Source of the DNA: Sphagnum magellanicum
Lineage: Eukaryota; Streptophyta; Sphagnopsida; Sphagnales; Sphagnaceae
DNA: 64,000 nucleotides
Assembly (NCBI GenBank): GCA_021904315.1
Contig: CM038909.1
Location: 21,490,212-21,554,211, forward strand
Direction: 5' to 3'
In this document: positions 24,245-37,082 of the stretch, piece by piece
How the letters are laid out: every line of letters starts with the position of its first letter
Numbering within the stretch: the first letter of the stretch is position 1
The notes under the pieces: generated by a model
Database searches by the model: none
What the model saw: the letters and a program-made list of their open reading frames with translations, nothing else
Told to the model about the DNA's origin: nothing
Translations under genes and position numbers: made by a program

Positions 24245-24740
24245 TAAGGATTTTGTGATGTAGTCAAAGTAGTGATCATCTAGAAAATAATTTAGCCAAA
24301 TTTGGCTACATACTAGGTATGAAAGTAAAAGAAAAAAAAAATCCTTTATATACCTATTGGAACTTATTATAAAGATCTAAATTTCAAAAAAAAACTTTAG
24401 AATGTGGTGAATTTGGGCCAATCTTTCCATGAAAAATCCTTTGTAAAGGTCAAAATGACAAAAAAATTCACTAATAAAAGAAACATTGGGCTTCAATACA
24501 AAGTTTTTTTTTTAATTTGAAAAGAGCTTAACAAAAATGGAGAATATTTTTAAATATTTAGGAATATTTTATTAACATAAAATCTTCAAAATTATTTAAT
24601 AATTTGGCAACCATGTGCCAAAGCTACCCCCATATTACATTATATATATGTGTATGGAGCCTTCAAATCCCATGTTCTAGGTTAGGTAGTTATTTATAAA
24701 TTATTTTATTTCTGGGATAATCAAGACATGTTGTCAAATC
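24245..24740. repeat. Foldback-family arm and block shared with 47.2 kb
   Basis: 24,247-24,330 matches the foldback arm (GGATTTTGTGATGTAGTCAAAG and TTTGGCTACATACTAGGTATG). 24,640-24,740 matches 47,190-47,290 (GGAGCCTTCAAATCCCATG versus GGGGCCTTCAAATTCCAGG). Fragments of two families lie side by side. Confidence 0.5.
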
Positions 24741-24930
24741 TGGCTATAAACCAAATTATCTATAATGTAAATCTTTAATCATATTTCTATATATTTGGCT
24801 ACACACTAAAAACACAATATAGATATTAAGAATCTGAAGATTTTTTTCTCATTTTCAATGATTGAAAACCTCCTTAATCAATTCCATTTCAAATTCTTGA
24901 TTTTGTTCTAGATAAAAAAAAAACATTGGG

Positions 24931-25890
24931 ATTAATGTTGGATGGGTATTGGATTTTTTAACATACCCATTTGGTATGGGTATTTGATTTTTTTGGAAAT
25001 TTGTATACCATGGTAATATGGGTATTAAGGCAAAAATATGAAAACACATAACATGTGGTATCAATATGTACAAAATTTACAATTTTCACACAATGGTATG
25101 AATATCATGGTATTGAAATGTGTGATATCAAAGGGGTACATAGTATCAATATGAATATGTTGATTTAATGTGTGATGCCACAAAAAAATGCAAATTTTTG
25201 CATAAATTGAAAGGAAAAAATCCTTGACAAACCTTTCCAAAAAAAATAACAAAACACCAATCACAACAAAATTGATTTGTAAATGTCCCAAAATCATCAC
25301 AAATGCATCATTCATCAAAGGCTAAAGCTGCCAAGTTGGAAAAAACTAATATCATTAATATTATTAAAGGCATAAAACTAATAAAATTCATCTACACATG
25401 TAGATCCCAAGTTGAAAAAAAAACCCATCACTTGATAAGTCATATACAATAATTAGCAAAAAATATTATGACAACATTGATTTGAAGAGGTTTTATATTC
25501 ATCACTAATGCATCATTGATCAAAAGTAAAGGCTACCAACATTGAAGAGCCACCCTCAGCTATAATGTAATAACTTCTTGCCATATTGAAGAACAATATA
25601 GCTTATAATTTACAACTCACACCTTACACCTTAAAAAAGTTGATATTCATACCATGGCATTGATATTCATAAATAGTTGTATATGAATATAGATCAAGGT
25701 ACTCAAAATGTTCTTACCAATTGGATTTAATATGAGTCGAAATATCCAATTTTCACATACCATTGCAATATGGTTTCAACTGCAATATGATGAGCAAACC
25801 ATACCCAACTAGTTGGGTATTTTCATATTCATATTGATACCCAAGTTGATATCCAAGTACAACCTATATACCAATCCAACATTGGTTGGG
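24931..25890. mobile_element. TIR element of about 960 bp
   Basis: The left end TTAATGTTGGATGGGTATT is matched by the reverse complement of the right end, CCAATGTTGGATTGGTATA. The interior is rich in GGTATGGGTATTTG-like and matching inverted sequence near both ends. No transposase was seen. Frames such as 25,061-25,318 look fortuitous. Probably non-autonomous. Confidence 0.45.
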
Positions 25891-27623
25891 ACCTACCGTT
25901 GTCCCACCATGGACATGACATTTTTTTTCATTTGGTTCTTATTCCCCAACTTATCTTTCCCTATAGTTGAATGTTTAAAAAATGGGGCTATGAAACCCCA
26001 GGGTTCATCTGACATGATGGCCCTAAAATGAGAAGAACAATAAAGTTGGTGTGTTCATGGGTCAATAGAAGAAGGAACCTTGGTTTTGGCATCTGCTTAA
26101 ATGGCCATGGTGGAATGCACAAGCAACCTTGATATAACTATTGGAACGTAGGAGCTTTCCTTGTGTTGTTCGCTTGCTCGCACATTTGTAGTTCCAACGT
26201 GACATCAATAGAGGATCAAGAGACAAGAGAATGAAATTTGTGGGTTGGAATGGGGCATTGGTCGTGACATAATTTGTACATGAAAACCTTGTAGAAGCTT
26301 TTTGTTGGAAGTTTTGTTCTCTTGTGGTGGAAGAAGAAACTTGGTTTTGGCATAGTAGACCACACAAGCGATTGTGGCGATTACGATACAATTCTTGGAA
26401 CATAGTTGTAGAAATTATGCATTTCCATTTTCGAAACAATAGGAAACTATGATAGAGTTCACATGTTGCTTTTCTCGTAGACACAACTTTGAGGAAAAGC
26501 CCATGTCCAAATGCGGTTTAACTTTTCCCATGCTACCTTCTTCTTCATCGTGGTATGTTGAAAAACCTTCCACCAATCCATGAATATTTTTTCAAGGATG
26601 ACAATAAGAATTTTAAGTTAGATCCCTTAAGACAGTTAAAAACTTATCACAAGAAAAATCTTGTTTCTTTCCACTGTTCAAATTCACTAAGTTTTTAGTG
26701 AAATTGGACAAAATTGACTAACATGCAACTTGCATGGTTTTGATAAAAAAAAGGACTAATTGATTGAGACATTTTTTTATGAAATGTTTTTTAATCATTT
26801 TGGATAGTCACATTTTACACTATATAATTTTAAATTTTAAAATTAAAACATGGATATATGAGGACCCAAATTAATATGGCATGGAATAATGTGCCACATC
26901 ATCATATAATTTTTTTCATTTTCATTTTTTTTTCTAGATCATGCAGTCATGGACATGCCATGAAAATTTTCTAAAGTACTTTTATTGGCATCACACAATT
27001 TTTTTCATTTTCCTTTTTTTTCCCCTAGATTGTGGAGTCATGGACATGCCATGAATTTTTTTTAATTTTTAATTTTTTTCCCATAGTTTTGTCAACAAAT
27101 TTTTTTTTCATGCCATTCACCATGATGTACATGTTTGTATATTACATGAGTACAAAATATATACTAATGTCCACATCCATCAAACTTTGAACCCAAGACC
27201 TCATGGCAACACACCAAGGTTTTAACCACCAAACCACTTCAAAATTTTATTAATAAAGAAGAAAAAGTTTTAACTTTATTATGTTTGGCATGAAATAATT
27301 TTAAAAATTCAAATGCTATAAATGAAAACATGATCTTGAAGCTTATTCAATAATGTATTCAGAACATATTAAAATTTACAAAAAAAATTTAAATGGTTGA
27401 AAAAAAACTTAAAATAACATGTCAAAAATGAACCTACAAATCTCTTTTTGTTTACATTGACATACAATCTTTGTAAATTCAACGTGAATTCAAAAATGCA
27501 TTCATGAAGTCTTTAACAATGTTATTTTCATTACATAAAATATGTTCATTTTTTGAAAAATTACAAGTTTTTATTTCCCTTAATATGATTAAATTGCAAT
27601 CATTTTGTTAAAATGGTAATCAT
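25891..27623. other. Unassigned spacer
   Basis: Contains a 140-codon minus-strand frame (26,062-26,484) with no recognised domain and no homologue in the window; I do not call it a gene. 26,890-27,060 has two copies of a CATGGACATGCCATG block about 90 bp apart. Confidence 0.4.
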
Positions 27624-28605
27624 GGGTGAATGTAAGGTATTTTGGAATCACAATAATAATCTCTAGAAGGTGCTTTGTGTTTAACTGCTTATGGTGAATA
27701 TTTTAATTTTAAATACATTAAATGATGACTCATTCTAAATTAATGACTTGATTATGAAGAAATTTGCATAATTAAATTTTGAAAATAATGCATTCATTAT
27801 CAATAGTGGACTTTTGAAATTAAAAATATGGATTGATTAGTTAACTAGAATATAAAAAAATTCAAGAACTCATATTGCATTCCATTCCAAATTGTTTATA
27901 GTGACCTAACATGGTTTGAATAATGAAATCATAAAGTTAAATATGAATTTTTTTTTGTAAAACCTTAACCAAATGGTAGTTATGAACTTTTGAAAGGTCA
28001 TAATTGGACCTTGTTTTCAAAAGTTTTTTTGAAATGATTTTTTTTTTGTTTATCAAATTTTGTGTGTCCAATAGGTACATGATTGAATTTTTAAAGTGGG
28101 CTTTTATTCTTATGGACTTCATGGGTTTTGTTTTTAGGATTTCCAAAGTAATTTCACCATACTAGCTAATAGCAACATTTTTCAAAATGGGTTTCGACCT
28201 AGTTTTAAGAGGTTTCTTAAATGTCTAAAAATTTAATGCCATAGTACTTAGCAATTTTGATAATTCTTTGTCAAATAATTAATTTAATAAAAACTTTTGG
28301 TATTAAATTCTGAAAATTTTGACATATGTATAATATATCTAATAAAATTTATTAATACTTTTAAGATATTTCACTGTGTTAATGGTCAAATGGATATAAA
28401 GTAATTGATTTGGTTAAGCAAGTCTGTAATTCAAAACTAGTTGGTATTTTGAATGTGCTTTTGAAAATTTCAGTAGAAAGGGTTCAATTTTTAAATTTTT
28501 TTCGGCAAAGTTGAAAATAATTTAATTTATGCCAAAGTCACCCAAGTACTATGGTAGTCAAATATTACACTAATGAAATTTTAGAATTTAAAACCATATC
28601 CATCC
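27624..28605 (-). mobile_element. TIR element R4, inverted copy
   Basis: Reverse-complement relative of 10,016-10,758. The terminus GGTGAATGTAAGGTATT lies near 27,625, and similarity runs through TTATGGTGAAT, ATGATGACTCATT and the AAATGGTAGTTATGAACTTT region up to the GATATGGTTT segment near 28,600. The outer 70 bp of the far end is missing. It is interrupted by a MITE at 28,239-28,554 that copy 1 lacks. Frame 27,937-28,146 is the counterpart of 10,237-10,479. Confidence 0.65.
28239..28554. mobile_element. MITE inserted in R4 (316 bp)
   Basis: The left end CCATAGTACTTAG and the right end CAAGTACTATGG are inverted repeats. The copy-1 sequence of R4 passes straight from GACTA to the matching downstream sequence without this segment, giving a paralogous empty site. 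The ends, and an internal TTTGGCATAAATT, resemble the 9,268 MITE, so both may belong to one TA-targeting family. Confidence 0.65.
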
Positions 28606-31600
28606 ACTAATAAGAATTGGCCAAAATGTAACCACTTTATTTGTGATTACATGCGACTATTAATTCTTTACAACTACATTTGGACATTTTTGCAACTATT
28701 TCTTGTGTTGGTCATATTTGCAAGTACACTACAACTAGTTTGTAATTATTTTAATGTTCATCCTTATATGTGAACAACATTTAGTTTGGTTTTCATCCCA
28801 AAAAAACAATTTATGTCCCATTAGTTGCAAATTTGACCAAATTAATTGCAACCCCATGAATATACAAATGTGCATTTTGTGAATTCTAAGGAATATAGTT
28901 GAGTGTATGAAGATTTATAAATGTATATTTTGAATGTATATGAAGAACCATATTACTTGTGTATTCAAATATTATTATTGGCATACATGGCCTCGATATT
29001 ATGGTTACACTAATTAATGTATATTTTGAATGTATTAAAATTTTATGGAAGATATTTACCAAATATATTGTGCCCATATTGCAAGTTTATCCACACCATC
29101 TTATTATATTTCTTAAAATTACTACAAATAAAAAATATTATTATTATTATTTATATTATATTATGTATTTATATTAATTACATGTAATAAAAAACTAAAT
29201 TTCAAAATTATCTTTGACTAATATTTTAAAATTCTAATATTTTATTATATAATGATCATAATGATGATGATATTAGAATGATAGGGAAAATAATTGCATA
29301 ATTCTGAAATAATTATTAAAAATATAATATATTATTATGTTATTATAAAATTATTTTCAAATGACTAATTTACTTATTAAGAATTAATTTTCTATTTATT
29401 AAAAATTAAAAATAAAATGGCAATAAATCACAATAACTCTAACAAGCGACATAATCATATATAATTATAATAATAAAATAGCTAACCTAGGCTAGCTACT
29501 AATTACATGATTATTATTATAAGTAATCAATTATGAAATATTACTATATTATAATAATTACTAGGAAAAGTTAATATATAGTTTTAAGTTTTTATATTTC
29601 AAATTTACAATTGATATTTATTAAATGTGAATTACTCAATGATTATAATCAATTTCTGATATATAATTTTTATTTTCAGTTTTATTCTTTTATTCTTTTA
29701 TAATAATTACTGTAGTAGTTAGAATGGAAATCTAATAAATTATTATGCAAATGTAGAAATTATTTTTGAAGGAAAAATACACTTATTAAAAATATGAAAT
29801 ATTTATTGTAATAGTTCATAAATAGTTATAATGAGTGAAGTAATAATATAAATAATATAAATAAAATAGATAACCTTGGGTACCAACTAGTTACAATAAT
29901 AATTGAATTAATGTTATTTATGCTATTAGATATTTATATTTATATTTATTATTAACTATAAAAATGAAAATAATTATGGGAATAATTATGATAAAATAGT
30001 TAGCCTTGGCTAGGTTTTAATTCTATTATTAAATTAAAAACACTTGTACTCAATTTTTATAATTAATAGTTAATCATTATTAATTATTGTATATTTCAGT
30101 TATTATATTAATTAATTAGTTGATTTATTAGTTCATTAATTAGCTAATTGGTTGTCACTTACCTACTTAATTATATACTTTTCAAGATGAGAATGAAAGC
30201 CAAACCATATGGGATAAACCTTTTAGTTGTAAGTCATTTGGCCGTAACTCTTTCAAAAAGACATCCATAAGTCAAAAACTTGTTGTTTATAGTATTACAT
30301 TTTGTTGGTTTTCCTAGAACATGCTCTTGTTTTATTTTTTCCATCAAGTTAGGCAACACCTCTTGAAAAAAATGTTTTTTAAAAAGAAAAACCACTTGAG
30401 GACAGAAATGCAAGGTCTAATCTTACTTAACATAAGGTGTGAGTGGTGCCAAAAGCAAAAATAAACCCTAGCAGTTTGTGTACTAGGTAAGTAGATAGAT
30501 GGGCGAGGGGTAGGTAAATAGATGCAAAATTAAGTAGGTGGAAGGCTTGGGCATATGGAGAGATTTTTTTTATGTGCAATGTTTAAGTAGGTGAGATTTT
30601 TTAAAAAAATGACCCAACCTCCATGCCTCCACAAGATCCAATAATTTGGATGAGCTTGAGTTCATCCAAACAGAACTAGTGTAGTCATGGAGGTTGGGTC
30701 ACTCAAGTCCACACAACAATTTAAAGCCATTTGTAATTGGGCAATTATATACCCGAATCAATTATTGATAGATTCAAAACTTAAAGGTTTTCAAGTTCTT
30801 GGGAAAAATTTGGGCTACAACCAAGGCAGCTTGGTTGTGCCCCCAAGAGATGACTTCCACATTTGGAAATTGGTAGTATAGTGCATAAGGGACATGGAAG
30901 AGACCCATAATTGACACAAACAGTACCTGGTCTTTCCCTATTTTTCTATTATTGACAAAGACAACAAAAAGAAAAAGATGGCCATGGTGGGCTCTCAAAA
31001 GGTTCAATATCTATATAAAACCACGTACAATGATGCCTTGATAGTCAAATTTTCATCTAGTACCTATGCATATGTCCATCAAATTTTGCATCTACCTACC
31101 TACCTACCTTTGCAAATTTTCATATATTTCATCGAAATGCTTTCTAGAAACTACATTAGCAAATGATTTTTAACAATCAAAAGGTTTCACATGTTTATTG
31201 AAAACAATTATACCATTTTTTTTGTAATATAAAATAAAGCCTTTTCTTGCTAGAGTTTTGGGATTATATGCATTGACATGACAATTGTAACAAAGAATAT
31301 AATGCATCATTTGAAAATTGTTACAATCAACTTTTCTATTATTGTTAAAACAAAAATAAACCCAACAAAATGCATTTCTACCAAGAGGTCTATATTTAAT
31401 TTTTTTAAACATGCATTTTTAAAGGTTCATTTTCATTCTTTCTTGTCCATTTTTAATAACTTTGTTGCTTTCTATTTATAAATTAGGATAAATTTCAAAT
31501 ATTTTTTCCATTAGAACATCATTGTGGAAATTTTCACATGTTTTATTTTCAATTAAAATTATGTTTTATTTTTCACTCGATTGCTCCAATTTTCAACAAT

Positions 31601-32079
31601 TTTTTGAAAGAATCACTCAATAAGAATGGAAAAACCAAAACAAGAGATTTTTTTTCAAAATGTGGTTTAAATTTTGAACATGCAATTTGGTTTAATTGTC
31701 TAAAGCCTACCATAATATTCAAAACATTTACCAACATTTACAAGGTCAAAATAATTCACTTAACATTCTTCTCTTCATGTAACAAATGGGTATGCAAAAG
31801 AAAATATAAAAGAAAAAAATATGAATTTTACAAAATAACAAACATATTTTTTAATGTTAGAATGCTGCCAAGTTTAATGAAAAAAAAAAAATGGAACATA
31901 AAAAAATGTTTCACTAAAATAAATGGAAGGATAAACATTAACATCCAACAAAATAATAATAATAATGATACAAAAATAATGTGAAAGTCATACTTGAAAA
32001 AACAACTCAATGGTGGATCTAAGTTGTTCATTCCCAAACCTACATAGATTAAATGTGGGGAAATTCCAAATTGACAAGC
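28606..32079. other. Very AT-rich spacer
   Basis: 28,606-28,860 has TTGCAACTA/GTGATTACA motifs like the subterminal parts of the CACTA-like elements at 49.8-54.4 kb and may be a fragment of one. 29,100-30,170 is extremely AT-rich. 30,480-30,545 and 31,094-31,112 hold GTAG/CTAC runs. 31,170-31,984 is low-complexity. No gene recognised. Confidence 0.5.
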
Positions 32080-32475
32080 AACAACAAAAGGAGTTGAACA
32101 ATAATAAAAGGAGTTGACCAACAACAAGAGGAGTTGAGTATCAATGCAAGAGGAACCAAATAACACACAATATGGGAGCTAGGTTAGAAAGGTAGTTGAG
32201 CTTGGAGGAGCTTATCAACAACAAAAGGAGACAACCAATAATAAGAGGAATTGAACAACATAATAAGAAGAGCCAAACAACATTAAAAAGAACCCTACAA
32301 CATAACAAAAGGAGCCAACCAACAACAAGAGGAATTGAACAACACAATAAGAAGAGCCAAACAACAATAAGAGAAATCGAACAACACAACAAAAGGAGCC
32401 AAACAACAATAAGAGGAACTTAACAACACAAGAAGAGAAGCCAAATAACAACAAGAGGAATTAAACAACACAATA
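32080..32475 (+). repeat. 42-bp minisatellite
   Basis: About eight or nine degenerate units such as GGAATTGAACAACACAATAA followed by GAAGAGCCAAACAACAATAA. Because 42 is a multiple of three, frames stay open in both directions (for example 32,196-32,423 plus), giving a 14-residue protein repeat. I treat those frames as a by-product of the array. Confidence 0.85.
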
Positions 32476-32919
32476 AAAAAACCAGACATGTTAAACAAAA
32501 AGAAAACAAAGCTTGAACTTTAGAACATCATAAAGCTTTAACCTCTAATGCACAAAACAAATTGATTAGTGAAGCCCAAACCTTTTGTTTTGTTTTGAAA
32601 AATAAAGAAAAAGCTTCAACTCTCAATGGTTGTGAAGGCACCACTTGAAACCTAAAACCCTCTATGTACATATATGGAAACCTATGATACATAGTTAAAA
32701 ATTATATTGTGTTCTATTTAAATACCTTATCAAGGTGCCCTTCTTTTCAATTTTAAATAAAAGGGTAGGGTTTTAGGGGTTAATTTTCATACTAGTCCAA
32801 CCTTGTAGGTCGAATATGAACTTAGATATCATTGTAAGTAATATTTAATAGTTTTCCTTGTGAAAATTGGCCTAAACTCTTAATCAATTCTCATTTCATT
32901 TTTGATACCTATCCAACAT

Positions 32920-33550
32920 TGGCTTTTACAATAACCAAGCAATAGCAGTTTGAATCAAAACCAAAATACGAGGATGTGTGGCAAATTTTGTGAAAGTTGG
33001 TACACAAGTATTGAAGAGCAACACAAAAGATGGATTCCATGGTTATGTAAAAGGAAAACAATATTAGCACTAGCCATAAACCATGGTGTGGAATATTTTG
33101 AAACTAGTTTCTCTTAACCTTTATAATGAGAATCTTCAATTTCCATTGTATAGCCCAAGTTTTTGGAAATATTTTTCATAAGGGGGTGAGGGGGGGGGGT
33201 GTCCATTATGAAGAAGAATATACCACAGGCCCAGGTTGTCTTATATTTGGCTGTTTGAATATTTCTCATGAATGGCCATGGTCAAGAGAGTTTAGGGATT
33301 TTAAAATATTCCTATGATAAGGGATAAGGTTCCAAGCTTTAGGCTTAGGATATTATTCTTCACCTAGCGTCAAATATTCTTGGTTAGGACAAATATTTAC
33401 GAAAAGCTTGGCTTCTTAACACTTGCCATAGGAATATTCATAATACTTAATTAACTAGGCTGGGTACAGAATAACAAAATGGTTGTAAACTATGGTATGC
33501 AATATTCACATAACCAAGGGTCATAGGTAAAAAATGAAAAACCAAGCAAC
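32920..33550 (+). repeat. Dispersed repeat R3, copy 2
   Basis: Matches 4,740-5,340 and 55,800-56,000: GTGAAAGTTGGTACACAAGT, AACACAAAAGATGGATTCC, CTAGCCATAAACCATGG, ATAGCCCAAGTTTTTGG. The long hairpin of copy 1 is decayed here. A run of nine or more G lies near 33,190. Confidence 0.65.
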
Positions 33551-33568
33551 ATCAGGGTTACAACTAGT

Positions 33569-33955
33569 GTTGGGTGAGTACTTGGTTAGACAGGTTAGAA
33601 CTGTTAGTTCCAATTCTAATTAATAAAAACCAAATATGAATTGGGTCCAATTTTTGGAATTGAAGTTGGGTGAGTACTTGATTAGGCATGTTGGAACTGC
33701 TGGTTCCAATTTTAACTACTAAAAACCAAACATGAATTGGGTCTTATTTTTGGAATTGAAGTTGGGTGAGTACTTGATTAGGCATGTTAGAACTGCTGGT
33801 TCCAATTCCAATTAGTACAATCCAAACATGATTTGGGTCTAAATTTTGGAATTGAAGTTGGGTGAGTACTTGGTTAGGTGGTTAGAACTGTTGGTTCCAA
33901 TTCTGATTAGTAAAAACCAAACATGGGTCTATGTTTTGGACTTGAAATTGGAATC
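33569..33955 (+). repeat. 96-bp tandem repeat, four units
   Basis: Units begin GTTGGGTGAGTACTTG at 33,569, 33,665, 33,761 and 33,857, an exact 96-bp period. Each continues with a GAACTGYTRGTTCCAATT segment. Units two and three are the most alike, which suggests recent unequal exchange. Confidence 0.9.
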
Positions 33956-33964
33956 GAAACTTTT

Positions 33965-34015
33965 TAAGAACTGGCCAAAGTGAATTAACAGCCACCAATG
34001 CACCAGTTGGTTGTT
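33965..34015 (+). repeat. Segment with an inverted match at 39.2 kb
   Basis: AACAGCCACCAATGCACCAG recurs as an exact reverse complement near 39,189-39,210. Neighbouring AAGAACTGG and GTTGTTCTG bits also have counterparts. Confidence 0.55.
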
Positions 34016-34161
34016 CTGTCGACTGGATGGGTTGCGTTTTTTCATTCGGCGCCGGATGGGGCTCATCACAGTTGATTTCTTTTTGCTGTTGACCATTGTA
34101 CTTTTTCTTTTTTTTTGGTTCTTGGCCATTTTTCCTGGACCTAACCTCACACATAGCTACC

Positions 34162-34733
34162 CTGCTCACTTTCCTACCCTCATAAGTATTGCACCAACCT
34201 ACTGACACAGCTACCCTAATAACTAGTCATCCTACTAACCTAGCTATTGTACTAACCACCTACCCTACTAACCTAGCTACTCTATTAATTACATACCCTA
34301 TTAACTTAACCATTAGGTTTAGGGTTGAGACACAAATTAATTAATAAGTTTTTCACAAATGTATAGTAATTAATCTAAAGTAGGCTAAATTTGGAGGGAA
34401 AATTTTAGGGTTTACACATATGTGAAGTAATACAATTGCATTTTATATCTTCTTCAAAAAGAGTGGAAAAATTAGGTTGGAAAGATCACACAAAGATAAA
34501 AGACATATCTTTTCTTTTGGTTTTATATAAAATTTATTTGATTATTTTTAAAGATTAACATATTTTCTTTCAGTTAATAAATATTTATAGTTTCAAACCT
34601 TTGAATTTTGGTTTTTAATTTTTTTCCTATGTTCTTTCAAAAAAAATTATTTTGCATTATATGATTTGTATAGCTTGTATAATTTTTTAGGTTTAGGGCA
34701 TATATCACTAAGATTTTTTTTTGTTAGGGTTTG
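34162..34733 (+). repeat. Long direct repeat, copy 1
   Basis: CTCACTTTCCTACCCTCATA through TTTTTTTGTTAGGGTTTG. It is nearly identical to 35,208-35,717 apart from small gaps (about 35 bp extra near the start of copy 2; about 90 bp missing near its end). The two copies are about 1,046 bp apart. Tandem duplication or LTRs of a small retrotransposon are both possible. No TG...CA ends or primer site were confirmed. Confidence 0.85.
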
Positions 34734-35207
34734 GTAAAAGTAAGTACAAGTGCAAGTATTGAAATTATGCCCCAAAATTCCAGTTGGTAAAAATAAGTAC
34801 GAGTGTAGGTATTACAACGAAACCCCAAAATTCTAGTTGGTAAAGGTAAGTATAAGTTTGGGTATTTCAAGTTGAAATGAAAAAACAAACCTAAATGTAA
34901 TACCCACGTTTCAAAAAAACCCATCTAAATGGTTTGGATACCCTTAAGTGAAGACCTAGCCCTAAACACAATATGCATATGCAAAGTCACTTTGAAATAA
35001 CCCAACCCTAAATGCAATACCTACACTTTGGGTCAATCCGAAAGGACGCATGTAGGGTAAGCTTTCTTTATATGAAGATTTTACCTTAAATGCAATACCT
35101 GCATTTAGGGTCATTCCAAAAGTACGCATGTGGGGTTTAAGGTTCTTTATATGAAGGTCCCACCCTAAATGCAATACCTACATTTGGGGTCACTCCGAAT
35201 AGTTACC
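34734..35207 (+). repeat. Internal tandem units with TGCAATACCTACA
   Basis: Lies between the two long direct repeats. Units of about 60-70 bp carry CCTAAATGCAATACCTACAT, GGGTCATTCC and TTTCTTTATATGAAG, repeated about three times at 34,990-35,195. A shorter GTTGGTAAA-AGTA unit recurs three times at 34,730-34,860. Confidence 0.75.
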
Positions 35208-35717
35208 TTGCTCACTTTCCTACCCTCATAAGTATTGCACCAACCTTGATACCTTATTTATTATCCCCTACTAACACAGCTACCCTAATAACTAGTTATC
35301 CTATTGACCTAGCTATTGTACTAACCACCTACCCTACTAACTTAGCTACTCTATTAATTACATACCCTACTAACTTAACCATTAGGTTTAAGGTTGAGAC
35401 ACATAAATTAATTAATAAGTTTTTCACAAATGTATAGTAATTAATCTAAAGTAGGCTAAATTTGGGGGGGAAATTTTAGGGTTTACACATATGTGAAGTA
35501 ATACAATTGCATTCTATATCTTCTTCAAAAAGAGTGGAAAAAATTAAGTTGGAAAGATCACACAAAGGTAAAAGACATATCTTCTCTTTTGGTTTTGTAT
35601 GAAATTTATTTGATTGTTTTAAAGATTAATGTATTTTGCATTATATAATTTGTATAGTTTGTATAGTTTTTTGGGTTTAGGACATATATCATTAAGACTT
35701 TTTTTTGTTAGGGTTTG
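35208..35717 (+). repeat. Long direct repeat, copy 2
   Basis: Second copy of 34,162-34,733 in the same orientation. The high similarity implies a recent event compared with the other repeats here. Confidence 0.85.
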
Positions 35718-35744
35718 TATAATTAGGGTTGTAATAAGGCTTAT

Positions 35745-36525
35745 GGCAAAATATCATTTGGATTTTTAAGGTTATGCTTTATTATTTAGTGTATAAGAAT
35801 TTGGTTCATATATTTTAGAATTTAAGGTTTATACTTTAAATTTTACTCATTCTATTGGTTTTTGATATTTTCATTTCTTTAAATCTATACCATAATTTGA
35901 ATTTCCTTTGTTTCCATATGTTCCATAGTTCCTAGAGTTTAATATTTTCTAACCCATTTTTGTACAAGTTATGATTTTTTAGGGTTGTGTTTTCAATTGG
36001 GACTATAAACTTTGGCGGAACGTTGTCATCTTTTATTCTTAAAGGTATGCATTTGTCTCTTGTTACTTCTTTTGTTTTTTTGTTTATATTTTCACAATTC
36101 AACCTCTTTTCATTTCCTAGTTGTTGGATATAGAAAGGGCATCAAGTTTCATTAAGTATACAAGCATAGATAAAGGTTTTATACTTTTACATGGATATTT
36201 CATATTCAATATTTTTTTGTAGTTTATTTTTTCATACCCATATGCGAATAATGCATTGACTACCCACAACCAATGTGGGTTTTATGGCTTAAGGCAGGTA
36301 TTGCATTTTGCACCTTTCAAACAATGTGCATTAATTATCATTATGTGGGTATTGCCACATGGCGTTTTGCAAAATATCATTTGGATTTTTAAGGTTATGT
36401 TTTATTATTTAGTGTATAAGAATTTGGTTCATATATTTCAGAATCTAAGGTTTATACTCTAAATTTTGCTCATTGTATTGGTTTTTTATCTTTTCACTTG
36501 TTTAGATTTATACCATAATTTCGAA
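35745..36525 (+). repeat. Second direct repeat pair (about 160 bp)
   Basis: CAAAATATCATTTGGATTTT through ACCATAATTT occurs at about 35,745-35,905 and again at about 36,368-36,525, about 620 bp apart. It nests beside the 34/35-kb repeats, so the whole 34-36.7-kb region looks like stepwise duplication. Confidence 0.8.
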
Positions 36526-36539
36526 ATAACTAGAATGTA

Positions 36540-36700
36540 GTTTGAGTGACCTTTCAATGAAAACCAAAGTTTATATGCAATACCTACATGCAAGTTCATT
36601 TTGAAATAATCCATAGGTGATTTAAACAACCTTAAGTGAATAATCAACCTTAAATGCAATACCCACATGTAAAGTCACTTCAAAATAAATGGTTTGGGTA
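36540..36700 (+). repeat. Outlying TGCAATACC units
   Basis: Two units of about 80 bp with ATGCAATACCTACATGCAAG and ATGCAATACCCACATGTAAA, each followed by GTTCATTTTGAAATAA-like sequence. They relate to the 34,990-35,195 array. Confidence 0.65.
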
Positions 36701-37082
36701 CCCAAAATATGTTTTTATATATACTTAAATCAATTTTATAACAATTAATTATCATGAATAATTATTTTAAAATCATGATTTGAGTAATTTATCAACATAA
36801 AAATAATAATTAAGATAATAAATTAAATATCAAATTATTGATTTGATTTTGAAATCTATATTTTAATTATTTGAATAATTAAGGTTCAACCAAATAATCA
36901 ATTAATTAATATTTTGTGAATGATTTTTAAAATATGATAATCAATTATTTATATTATCTAAAATATTTTTTTAATATTTCCTTAATTATGACATTATTTG
37001 TTGATACTTAGATTAAATTATTTTGTCATATGAGTCCCACAAATATTACAATGGAAACTTATATGCAAGTATGGCAAAAGAT

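Noticed and set aside
26062-26484. 140-codon minus-strand frame, the longest outside the LINE in this area
   Set aside because: No recognised domain, no homologue in the window and no supporting splice or promoter signs. Chance is the simpler explanation.
32196-32423. Frame encoding a 14-residue repeat protein
   Set aside because: The 42-bp period keeps several frames open on both strands. There is no start context or conserved flanks.
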